Translations under genes and position numbers: made by a program | From: Helianthus annuus | Taxonomy: Eukaryota; Streptophyta; Magnoliopsida; Asterales; Asteraceae | Assembly (NCBI RefSeq): GCF_002127325.2 | Contig: NC_035433.2 | Span: 124,526,088 to 124,590,087, forward strand | Length of the DNA: 64,000 nucleotides | Direction: 5' to 3' | The notes under the pieces: model-generated | The model's database searches: none | What the model was told of the DNA's origin: nothing | The model's input: the letters and a program-made list of their open reading frames with translations, nothing else | Shown here: piece after piece, positions 18,940 through 29,772 of the stretch | Numbering within the stretch: the stretch's first letter is position 1 | Layout of the letters: every line of letters starts with the position of its first letter

Positions 18940-19697
18940 TCTCTACCCATTCATATATCAATATAATAATAAATATATTATTATTGTTATTATTAAAACT
19001 AGTAATTATCCATCATCTAAACCTAAGGTTGCGTTTTTTGTGGGAGAAATGTAACTAACTTTATATATGAAATCAATTTTTTTTTTAATTTTATTTAATA
19101 TTTATTTAATTAGGTAAAGAAAAGTATTAGGTGTGTTTGGTATGGGGTAATAGAATAAACAAAGAAATGAGATAGATCGGTTACTATTTCATGTCTTGTT
19201 TGATTATCATGTAGAAATAAAATGAATTATTACTTTGTGTTATTTGGTAGGTTGGGAAAAAAACGAAGGGCTAAAATCGGTGGTGCGTAGTGGTGGCAGT
19301 TGTTGTGTTGTAGGGTGGTAGTGGCGGATGGCGGTGGTGGCGATAGGTGGTGGATAGTGGCGGTAGCAATGGTGGGCGTCAGTGGTGGTGGCGGCGGCAG
19401 TTGGTGGGTGGTGGTGCTGATGACGGGTGAAAAAATGGAATGAAAAAAGGGATTGATGGAATGATTTTGGAGTGTTTTTTAAACTTTTAAAAAGTCCTCT
19501 TAGCAAAGTCCCAAATCAATTAAATTAAATTTTAAAACTTTGAAGTGTCGAAAATTCGATTTGGGTCGAAAAGTCCTCTTAGCAAAGAGGTTTTGTCTAT
19601 TTTATATTACAAAAACTCAACACATTATCCCCAATTTCAATGATCAAAACAAACTCATAGGCTCCATGTCCGATAACCCAACCCAAACCAAACAAAT
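18940..19697 (-). promoter_or_regulatory. Upstream region of the kinase gene; otherwise featureless
   Basis: The first 120 bases upstream of the kinase ATG are AT-rich leader. At 19260-19420 is a purine-rich GGTGGTGGCGG tract that gives spurious His-rich ORFs in reverse. I see no other gene or repeat up to the LTR at 19698. Confidence 0.35.
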
Positions 19698-19723
19698 TGT
19701 CACACCCCAACCGATGGCGGAAA

Positions 19724-22496
19724 TGTCACACCCCCAAAATCCACCATGCGGAGTATCACCGCTTGGAGGCGTGACATGACCAGGATCAAGCCACCAATCA
19801 TATTGAACAATGTATTTAAAATAGATAAAATCCAACCACACAATATAACTGGTGATCAAAAGTTAGTTAACCAAGTTCAATTTAAACAGCGGAAGCGTAA
19901 AACGTAAAACCAAAACATAAGATCAATAAGTTCATAAAGTTCAAATATTAAGCACGGGACATAACAGTCCATATCCCACAACGACCTCCTCCTCGTGCAA
20001 GCTCCATAAGCATCTAACGACCTGTAAGGCATGTAACAACGAGTCAACAACAAAGTTGAGTGAGTTCACGGTTGGTTGTTTAGTTTAAAGTTGTTTCCGA
20101 AAACATGGTTTGTCTTTTGCTGGCTTACTTGTCGTGGGGGTTACCCCATAGTTGAAAATATGATTAACAAGTTCCTTCTTTATTATCCATACCATATCCA
20201 TGATCAGTGGGGGCTTCCCCATGTGAACCACTAGACCGTTACCATATCGACTACTAACGAAAGTAAGTTGTGCCCTACGTCAATGTCTATCATCATTGAC
20301 AGTTTGCCATAGTCCATTAGTACACGCCCGTCCGACTGGCACGGTGTGAGGTTTGTTATACCTAATAGCGCTATTAACTAATGACCCGTTCGCCATTGGC
20401 CTCGGCGATTAAGTCGATGTAAAATGAGGGACTTAATGATAGAGTTTTGTCTAGTAAGTTTTAAGGTTGTTGTCCTACCCAAGGAGGACGAACGTACGTA
20501 TTCTACCCAAGGAGAATACGCAAGATTTATATTGGCATCCTACCCATGGAGGATGGCGGTACATATCCTACCCAAGGAGGATATGTAGGTTCCGTTTTAA
20601 TTTTTTTAACCCATTCCCAACCACCGGGAATCCCATGCCTTAGAAAGTGTGTGAACTCACCTTGGTTTGCTCGGTTAGATTAGTTACTCTAATAATCAGA
20701 AATCAAGCACGTCCTAATAAGGTACAGATAACAATCAGTTTCTCGTGCATGCATAACACGTATCCTACGTATGGTTTATCTACTCACTACTTCTATCACG
20801 TGCTACACAATTCTAATGTCAAGGTATTTTGTTATATTATTTTACCCTAAAATAATATAACTATCTCACAAAATAAACAAGTATCTACACAAGTGTTCTA
20901 ATATAAAATATATATTCTATATATATTTATCCATTTTACTTGTAAAAGTCAACTTCCGATACTTTGTATTTTGTAACAAAACTCATGGTGAAGTTTATTT
21001 TGAAAAACAAAGTTAAAACGTATTTGTGAACACTTGTTAGAAAAATAGTTTCTAAGTGTTGGGATTTTTAGAAAATTTCGCCAGAGTTTCCTTTGTAAAT
21101 GGAGGTGTCCATGCTTATTAGCATATCATTTTCTTTTCGGAAATCATTCAATAAATCAATCAACAAGTTACTAAACAACATTGCACTAGTCAAGTGCTAA
21201 AACAATGCACTTTATATAACAACATGAACTTGGTTTTTCATAAAAACGCGTAGTAACTTGGTTTGTTTAGAAAAATCATCCTTAAGACTTGGACTTACAA
21301 GATTACTAGTTTACTCGGTTTATTATTTTTCAAGAAAATCATCCTACTTTCAAGTTCATGTTTTCACTAGTGGATGATTATTTCATGTACACATAATCAT
21401 CCCTAACTTGTTAAGCCATGTTTTTAATCATAACTTAACAAGTCTCATATGATGACTAACCATCATATTACTAGTAATCATCAAGAAATCATCTACACAT
21501 TCAAACAACATCATACTACCATTATTTCATCTTGTTTCTTCATCTTTAAGCTTATGTTCAAGTTTTGTGTTTATGATCTTTTAGTGTTCATGTATTTTCG
21601 TCAAGACATAACTATTAACCACCATAAACATGAAGTAAATGAGGATCAAAGAAGCTTACTACTAGCTTTTAAGGTAGGGAAGAAACACTAGAGAAAATGA
21701 GTGGATAAAAGCTCGTGAAGAAGGTCCTTGATGATCCGTGAGTTCCACACCTCGTGATTCACCTTAATACGCCTTTGTATATGTATGGAATGGATGAAAC
21801 AAGCTTGAATGAGGGTGATGATGGTGGTAGTGAGTTCGACCGAAGCCAAGGGAGAAGAAGAGAGAAAGTTTTGAGTGAAATGTGGATGGTGAAATGAGAA
21901 TTCATGATCTAATGGTCAGTCTTATAATCCTCCAACAAGTCCTTAACCATTGTGTTTTATGTTACAAAAGTACTTAACAAATCTAATAAATAACTAAGAT
22001 AAAATCATGGTGGGTCCCACTTGTTCCATAACTGGTTGGGGGGGGGGGTGTTGTTTAGTTGAGATGTAATGGTAGTTAGTTTAAATGGTTAGTTGTGAAG
22101 TGAACTAGTTAGGTGTTTAAGTGTTATGTCATAATATAGTGTGTTATGATGTTCGGGAACCATAACTAGTTCAGAAAAATATAAACAATGCTTCTAGCAT
22201 TATTTTGGTGTTTCGGGTAGTGTCCGGTTGTTCGGTTAAATATCATTCCGTTAAAGTGTTAAAATATACCGTATAGTGTCTTTTATGCAACTTTTCGTGA
22301 CACTTTTAATTCCCAACACTCGGGAAAGCATACAGGACTATTTAGTAAATTTTCTGCACAAGACGAGTATGTTAACAAGCACATGTAAGTATGACACAGT
22401 AATCAGAAAGCAGTTAAGTAATTCAGCACAATCATCAAGCACTTTAATTGACATTAATAAATCGTACGGATACATGAAATTTTGAGGGTTGTCACA
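19724..22496 (-). repeat. 3' LTR of the layer-2 element (2773 bp)
   Basis: Begins TGTCACACCC and ends TTGTCACA. It aligns end to end with 50493-53242, with about 15 substitutions in the first 700 bases and an indel of roughly 22 bases near 22275. It contains the hairpin array at 20472-20587, a G-run near 22038, and on the minus strand AAG followed by GTGAGT (about 20655), a strong splice-donor match. Confidence 0.92.
20472..20587. other. Array of four hairpins with a near-constant loop and differing stems
   Basis: Stems and loops on the plus strand: GTCCT/AGGAC (20472-20489), CGTATTCT/AGAATACG (20497-20520), CATCCT/AGGATG (20536-20555), TACATATCCT/AGGATATGTA (20560-20587). Loops are ACCCAAGG three times and ACCCATGG once. 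Stems are 5, 8, 6 and 10 perfect base pairs of different sequence. See the corresponding finding. Confidence 0.9.
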
Positions 22497-22509
22497 TTCT
22501 CCCCCTGTT
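22497..22509 (-). other. Polypurine tract of the layer-2 element
   Basis: On the minus strand AACAGGGGGAGAA directly precedes the 3' LTR. This is the expected second-strand primer site. Confidence 0.85.
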
Positions 22510-22679
22510 AAGAGAATTTCGTCCCGAAATTTAGTGTTTGGTTACTGAGGAAGCTAGTTAAGTTGCGTGGTTTCCTGGTTTTCCTGGGGTGTCACATCAT
22601 TCCCCCGTTGGTTTGGAATTTCGTTCCGAAATTCTGCAGTAGCTTCAGCCTCAGTAGTGGTTGCACTTTTCTTAAACAA

Positions 22680-24268
22680 CTAGGGATACTTGAGTTTCAT
22701 TTGGTCTTCTCGTTCCCAGGTATACTCTGGGCCACGACGGGAATTCCAATGAACTCGAACAAGAGGTATTCTAGTACGCTTGAGAACTTTAACATCTCGA
22801 TCAGTAATCTCTACTGGTTCCTCGACGAATCGCAGCTGGTCATCGTAGTGAGTTCCTTGAGAGGAACTATGAGGGTCTCATCTGACAGACACTTCTTCAG
22901 ATTCGACACATGGAAAACATTGTGAACTCCGCTGAGTTCTGCCGGTAGATTCAGCTTGTAGGCCACCTTGCCAATTTTCTCAATGATTTCGAAGGGTCCA
23001 ACATATCGCGGGTTGAGTTTGCCTCGTTTGCCAAAATGAACTACACCTTTCCAAGGTGAGACTTTAAGTAGCACTCGATCCCCAACCTGGAACTCGAGTG
23101 GTTTCCTTCGCTTATCAGCATGGCTTTTCTGACGGTCACAAGCTGCCGCCATTCGTTGTCGTATCTGAGCAATCCTCTCGGTTGTATCTACTACAAGTTC
23201 TGGGCCAGTGATTTGACTGTCGCCAACCTCTGCCCAACAAAGAGGTGATCGGCACTTCCGTCCGTAAAATGCCTCGAACGGAGCGGCCTGGATACTGGTG
23301 TGGTAACTGTTGTTATACGAAAACTCCACTAACGGGAGGTGTTTTTCCCAGCCATTACCAAAATCGATTACATATGCCCTAAGCATGTCTTCAAGGGTTT
23401 GGATGGTGCGTTCAGATTGCCCGTCCGTCTGTGGATGATATGCCGTGCTCATGTCTAATCGAGAACCAAAGGACTTGTGCATAACTTGCCATAACTCAGA
23501 TGTAAAACGTGAGTCACGATCAGAAATGATGGAGGTTAGCACTCCGTGCCTTGATACTACTTCCTTTAGGTAGACGTCTGCTAGAGTGGAAAACTTATCC
23601 GTTTCTTTGATAGCCAGAAAATGTACAGACTCGGTCAGTCGATCTACGATCACCCAAATGGTATCGTTTCCGCGTTGAGATCTAGGCAGGCCAGTAACGA
23701 AATCCATGGAAATTTGCTCCCATTTCCATTTAGGTATCTCTGGTTGTTGAAGTGGGCCTGATGGTTTCTGGTATTCGACCTTGACCCTAGCACAAGTCAA
23801 GCATTTAGTCTTTAGGTCGTGGTACATCTTATCCGAACCAGGCCACCAGTATGTAGTCTTTAGGTCGTGGTACATCTTATCCGAACCAGGATGTACTGAG
23901 TAACGAGACTTGTGCGCTTCATCCATCACAAGTTCGCGTAAGTTTCCGTAAAGTGGAACCCAGATGCGCCCTGTTACATAGTAGGCGTCGTCTTCCTTTT
24001 GTTCTAGCCGCTGCCTCGATCCTCGTAAGGACTCAGCCCTGATGTTCTCTGCTTTCAACGCTTCAACCTGAGCATCTCGTATTTGAGTGGGAAGGCTAGA
24101 GTGAATGGTAAGCTGTAACGCACGTACACGCTTAGGTGTAGAATCCTTTCAACTGAGGGCATCAGCCACAACATTGGCCTTGCCTGGATGATATTTGATA
24201 GTGCATTCATAATCGTTCAAGAGCTCGACCCATCGGCGTTGTCGCATGTTTAACTCCTTTTGCTTGAA
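22680..24268 (-). pseudogene. Layer-2 pol, 3' part: RNase H end, integrase, chromodomain-like C-terminus
   Basis: It continues the RNase H/connection region cut off at the Athila insertion (reads on from IFKQKELNM). An in-frame TGA follows ADALS at about 24149, where relatives have CGA. The main integrase ORF is 24058-22811: a zinc-binding region altered by an internal duplication (see finding), [26 protein letters not shown] and the [11 protein letters not shown] segment. A one-base deletion near 22865 shifts the frame, and the chromodomain-like tail (VEEPVEI, then GPEYTW) resumes in the next frame to a stop at 22680. Normally all of this is one polyprotein that integrates cDNA in the nucleus, the chromodomain aiding targeting. 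This copy cannot make an intact product. Confidence 0.88.
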
Positions 24269-24273
24269 GATAT

Positions 24274-25968
24274 TGATGCGTGTGTAGTGTGTATATAATT
24301 TAGATATATTATTAAGCCCTTTTTACACCTTTAGCCAAGTTTTAAATTTATAAAACACGATATTTACTAACACTAAACACACATATGGGCAAGTGCACCC
24401 ATCGTGGACGTAGTATAGTGTTGGTAAGATACCGAGGTCGTCCAAGGACACAAGAGCTTTTAGTACCGGTTTATCCTCAACGTCTAATCAAATCAAAAAG
24501 TTAGAAAAATGTTTTTAAACTAAGAAAATAAAAACTAACTAAATGCTGAAAAATAAAAATAAAATAAAAACAGATAGACAAGATGAATCACTTGGATCCG
24601 ACTCGTGTATTAGTATAACCTTTGATTATTTTCGCACTTTTGCACTTGTTTAAGAGATTATCTTAGTTATTGTAGTAGGCCCCTCTTTTGAAGGCGACGT
24701 TACCCTCAACCCAGTAGTTTGAGTCAGCAAGGATACAATCCTAAAGGGTTGGATTATTGGAAGATAATGAATTAAGTTATTAATGCAAATTGTGGTAGGC
24801 CCCGCTTTTGGCGGTGACGTTACCCTCGGCTAAGTAGTCTGAGTCAGCAGGGATACAGTCCTAAATAGCCGGGTTATAGTATTAATAGTAGTTAACTTAG
24901 GAGGGGGTCAAAGAGTTTGGATCCCCGCCATCCAATACCTATGGGCATTGAAGGAGATCCTACTAAATTTGACCCAGGTCCCTTGCAGGACCTCTAAACG
25001 CTGAACAAGGGCAAGACCCTTACCAAACCGTTCCCTTAACCCCCGACCAGGTAGCCAACATACCTCCATATAGACCGTGGAGATATGAATGGTGAAAATC
25101 TTTTATTTTATATAGACAGTAAAATAATGCCAAGACACCACGGACAAACGATAAGGAAAGATCACCTTCAACATAAGTAACTAGTTATTAAAGTCATTAA
25201 TACAAAACCAAATAAAAAGTGCAAAAGATTAAAAATAAAAAGTATTATACTAAACACTTGTCTTCACCAAGTGATGTAAGAGACTTAGGCAAACATGGCC
25301 TTGATTGTCAAGAACTCTTACGATCAATATTGGATCCCGAGACGACTCACACACTCTACGATGGACAATGGATGATGGTGGTGGATGATGGTGTTATGGT
25401 GGTGGTGGGTGGTGGATGAAGTGTGAGAGAGGTAGTGTGCCAAGGGATGAGTTGGAATGAAACCAAGCACTCCTATTTATAGGCTGAACAGAAGGCTGGG
25501 CACGGCCCCGTGTCCGCTGGACACGCCCCCGTGCCCGTCTGACACTCTCTCTCTTCATTAATTGTAATTCGCAATTACAATTAATGCGCCTGCTGTACTT
25601 TCGCCACGCCCCCGTGCTCACTGGACACGACCCCGTGGTGGGAAATAGAAGCTTCTACAGGTTTGTCTTTTCTGCTGCTTCTTGGGCACGGCCCCGTGCT
25701 GGCTGAGCACGGGGCGTGTTCAGGCTTCTGTTTTCTCTTCTTCGCTTGGGAGGATGCCGTTGAGGGTTCGGGCAGTCTACTTTTATTCCTTTTCTTGTAT
25801 TTATGTTAGAATTAGCTGTCTTTTTGCTTCTTTTGTGAATTTGAGCTCATTTCATCCTGAAAATACAAAAGGAAGACAAAAACACTCTTTTTCCAACATT
25901 AGTACTTAAAAAGGGTTAGTTTTATGCCTTATTTGATGTAATTTATATGTTGTATTTTACACACATCA
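24274..25968 (-). repeat. 3' LTR of the Athila element (1695 bp)
   Basis: TGATGCGTGTG to TACACACATCA, aligning with 42651-43765 plus 46569-47144 at high identity. The TATA box, on minus CCTATAAATAGG, is at 25473-25484. The U3 side (25499-25730) carries CACGGCCCCGTG-type phrases and a perfect 14-bp palindrome at 25556-25586. Duplicated segments start at about 24683 and 24793 (GTAGGCCCC, then GCGACGTTACCCTC or GTGACGTTACCCTC). Confidence 0.92.
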
Positions 25969-25983
25969 AATACCCCCACACTT
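25969..25983 (-). other. Polypurine tract of the Athila element
   Basis: On minus AGTGTGGGGGTATT abuts the 3' LTR. The same string follows the partial LTR at 34143-34157. Confidence 0.8.
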
Positions 25984-27822
25984 GAACTTTTGCTTGTCCT
26001 CAAGCAAAACTCTTTAAATGTGGCTTACACTCCCAAATGGAATGGGTAGAAGAGAAGGTTTTTGGCTTGTCATAGAGTGTCGGGAATCCAAGATCTTTTT
26101 GGGTTTTATTTTTATTTATTTACAATCCTATTCGTTATGATTTATTTAGAACGTTTCATAGGATAAATTACTTATTTGGGCATAACATTCCTTTTTAAAA
26201 TTTCATTTATATACAAGTTCACATACCTCACGGGAGAAATCACTCAACACTCGGCCGAAGGTGTATTTTTAGTGAATCACTCGAGAGCGGCATGGAACTT
26301 ACGCCTTCCATAGGCTTGCCAAGCAATCAATCCTCCTCCTTTTTAACTTTATACCTTTGTAAATATCAAGAGGACTTTTTGGGTGAAGGGTTAGGCTTGG
26401 GCTAAAGGTGGGTGGTTGGGTTAGTGGTTAGTAAAAGGGCGAAAAGCGTAAAAAGCGTCGGTTTTCGTAACACATTTTGTTTTTAGTGACTTTTTATTTT
26501 GAAGTATTTTCCAAACAAGCTTTTGTTTGCATAGCTTTGTTTGTTTTTAACTTCATCATCTTTTTTTTTTCGGTCACATAAAAGAACGAGCTTGCGAAAA
26601 ACCGAGCTTGTTACTAAAATAAAGGGTGAAAAAAAAAATAAAAAGGGTTTTTGGTGGGTAAAAAGGGTTTAGGGTAAAGAAACGAAAGGTTTAGGCTCAA
26701 AGGGGTTAACTAGGGGGATTTTGGGTAGGTGGTAAAAAAAATTGAAAAATAATGGTGTAGAAAGAAAAATGGTTAGTCCTAATGCCTCTATCATTTACTT
26801 ACTTGGGTTTAAGTTGGTAAGGACCGGGAATGAATCGTCGTGGCAAGTTCTAGAGTTGTAAGAACCAAGCGGCTATTCACACAAGAAACGAAAAATGAGC
26901 ATTTAGTCTAAAGATGTAAATTTGTATGCTCTATAAAGGCTCAAAACTCACTTTTGTGGGAATGGGTTTTTAATGTGATCAAGTATATATAATCGAATTT
27001 TAACTAGACTTGATATGCCGTTTCATAATTTTCTTATGTTGGTTCTTGTTATCACGACGCTCTCGGTTGTAAATTTTATAAAAATATAACCTTATTAATC
27101 TTGGGATTCCTAACTTAAACTTCAGACAAGTAAAAAGAAAAAATTGAAAAAAATTTTTGAAAAAATTTGGGGTGTTTAGCGGTTCCAATAGAGTTTTGTG
27201 TAAGGCTTGTTGTTAGGACTTGCAAGATTTCAAAGTGTTAGCTTCCCCCTCACACTTAAATTACACATTGTCCTCAATGTGTCCCAAAAATAAATTTTTA
27301 GGTTGATTGGATGTGTAATGTGGTGTTAAAAAGCAAAGATTTATGTTACTGGCAGTCTGGACACGGCCCCGTGGGGACCGGACACGGCCCCGTGGTGAAC
27401 TGCCAGTATTGAAAACTTACAGAAGGTGAACACGGGGGCGTGTTGGTTAGACACGGCCCCGTGTCTGGCAAAGAATTGCAAGTCAGTAACCAAACAGCAG
27501 GTCTGGGAGATGAACACGGGGGCGTGTCGGCTGGACACGTCCCCGTGTGGACAGTCTGTGAGCCTGAAAGACAGGTGTCGTCTCCCGGTTTCTCCATTTT
27601 GGGCCGGTAAGTGCTAAGGTTTAGCACTCTAACCCTTGATTTGTACCTGTTCAATCACTCAATACCACACCAAGCAAAAATAAAACATCCTACATTACCA
27701 TAGTTAATTGTCTCCACGCATAAAGTAAAAGAAAAATAAAACGGAAATAAAAAGTAGTCAAGGAAAGTAAATTGTTCAACAAGTGGCACGCAGGCCATAA
27801 ATTGTTCGATAGAAAAGGGTAC
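25984..27822 (-). other. Athila 3' non-coding spacer (first copy)
   Basis: No conserved coding. At 27358-27545 are six or more CACGGCCCCGTG / CACGGGGGCGTGT phrases in alternating orientation, which give shadow ORFs rich in HAPVF and HGAVS. Its twin is 34158-35994, offset by about 8172. Confidence 0.7.
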
Positions 27823-29002
27823 TTAAACCTGTGGGATCACCACCAACCCGCTCCTTGTTCCTTCAAGCCTCCTACTCCATGTCTTCATCGCTATCCTCAC
27901 CTCCACCCCCTGCCCCGCCATATACTCCCGGATGCTACCGATATCATCTTGTATATCGTTGATGTTGCGCTCAATAGCTCCGACCCGGTGGTATGTGTTG
28001 TTGGCGAGATTGTAGGTGTTCCTGGTACACATGAGGTTTTCCTGCAAAAGATCATGTAAACTTTGAAAGTTAGGAAAACCGCCTCCTTGTGAGGAGGATT
28101 GACCCGGATCGCCATGGGGTTGGTACTGGTATTGGGGAGGTGGTGCATGAAGAACTAGGGCCTCCTGTGGGTTCCATGCATTTTTGGAAGCTCACGGTCC
28201 CGTCTTCCGCCTCATAAAGCAAGTTCATGGCTCGGCAAATGTGGTAGTCAACTCGTCCCGACCACGGACTCCTTTCAAAGGACCTTGGAATGTTCGTGAA
28301 GTGCTTGAAAAGACGGTACACCCATCCCGCAAAGAAGATAGGTGTTGGAGCTCGAGCAAGGCGATTGAGATGCATGTTTCGCAACAGGAGATATGGAACA
28401 TCGAGAGGCTTCCGGTTGTGGATGCAGTGAAGGACAACCAAATCTTTTAACCCCACAACGCCACTACTGTCGTGACGCTGGTTCAGCGAGTAGGTGAGGA
28501 GCATGTGAATGTAGCGGTATAGCGGGTCCCTCAGTTTGGTACTCTTAGTACTGCTAGGGTTGTAGATTCCTTCACCGATTTGAGCCCATGCGGCTTGTCG
28601 TTCGGTCTCGTCCAAGTCTCGTAATCCCCCAGTGTTTTCCTCATTTCCCGATTCCTCTTCACCGTATAGTCCTATTATAGATCCAAACTGTGCCATGGAG
28701 ATTGAGTACTTTGTCCCGCCACACCGAAATGCGACCCCTTCATTGTCAAATGGGTCACACCTCGAATTGAAAGCGAAAGTACTGTAAAACTCCATTGTGC
28801 ATTGATGCACCGACCGAAGCCGAGTGTTCAATGCAACTGCTAGTGGCCCTGTCACGATGTTGTTGAATCGGTCTAGTTGGTTCACCATGGTTAACAAGTC
28901 CGTACATGCTCGCCTAGGGTACTCCTCGGGTCTTGTTTGGAGTATTTCATATCGCGCCCTAGCATCGAGTTCGCTTGCGTTGAACCTTTTAAACTTTGAC
29001 AT
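27823..29002 (-). pseudogene. Athila ORF in the env position (first copy), frameshifted
   Basis: Starts ATG at 29002 (MSKFKRFNASELDAR) directly after a splice-acceptor-like TTCTTTCAG. It runs in one frame to about 28184 with YPRRACTDLL, FRCGGTKYSISMAQFG and a PWSGRVDYHICRAM region, matching the plant 'Athila ORF-1/putative transposon protein' family found between pol and the 3' LTR. A homopolymer (A5) at about 28184 shifts the frame; the continuation (AWNPQEAL to a coiled-coil-like INDIQDDIGSIREYM) ends at 27823. Its biochemical function is unknown, and an env-like role is only positional. The longer upstream ATG (29224) would translate the phrase repeats and is less likely. Confidence 0.75.
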
Positions 29003-29772
29003 CTGAAAGAATACACCAAAAGTTAGTACGAAACAAAGAAGTTTTAAAAGAAACTGCAAACAGTGGGCTGGACACGGCCCCGTGTCCAGCGGGCACGGCC
29101 CCGTGTCCAGGCGTCTGTAACCCAAAAACTTCATTTTTCGTCCCGGTTCCGAAAACCTGAAAATTTTTAGCCCAATAGTTGCGGTTTCCCCCGAAAATGA
29201 AACCCTAAGTGTCGTTTTTCCCAAAACAAACCGTTTACCCTACCAATTTCGTCTTTTTCGGCTCAAAAACAAGGGTTTGGGGTTTTAGTAGGAAATCGAA
29301 CGAATCTATCAACAATACATGTTTATTTACTTTCTACTACACTAATCTAAACTACTACTAAAAGATTGCATCAAAAATTTGAAGTTCGATCCGGATGAAC
29401 ACGAAGAACCCTAGATTTTTCCCCAATTTTTGATGTTTTAACTACATGCAAGTAACTAATCTAACTACTAAAGGTGATAGAATCATACCTTGATGTTGTT
29501 AAACGTGGTAGTGACGTCGGAAATCTGCGGAAAATCGCCTGGAACCAGAGCGTTTTCGGCAAAACGGGGCGTGTGGAATGAGGTAACTGTTGTGAAAAGA
29601 GGGTTTTATCCCGACAGTCGCCTCGACACGGCCCCGTGCCGAGCAAAGTTTTTTTTTTTTTTTTTTTTTTGTGCTCGTGTGCATGCCCCTTTTTTTCCGA
29701 AAATGGTTAGAAGACTTACCGGTTTTTGACGTACACTTGCCTGTTCGTAACATGTCGGGTATGATGTTGAGT
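29003..29772 (-). other. Athila spacer between integrase and ORF-1 (first copy)
   Basis: Non-coding. It has CACGGCCCCGTG phrases at 29071-29114 and 29625-29640, a T-run at about 29649-29670 (A-run on the element's sense strand) and AT-rich remnants. Confidence 0.65.

Noticed and set aside
19240..19506. His-rich ORF on minus
   Set aside because: Product of the GGTGG-type low-complexity tract; no other coding signs.
20647..20850. ORFs within the layer-2 LTRs (also 21449-21691, 22276-22485 and their partners near 51416-53231)
   Set aside because: They lie in LTRs, lack domains and are conserved only because the LTRs are copies.
27358..27545. CRISPR-like array
   Set aside because: Eukaryotic DNA, irregular spacing, variable short phrases in both orientations; part of a retrotransposon spacer.
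27341..27654. Overlapping ORFs rich in HAPVF, HGAVS and DTGPC on both strands (also at 35513-35826, 25394-25909, 46573-46987)
   Set aside because: They are translations of the CACGGCCCCGTG phrase repeats in different frames, not genes.
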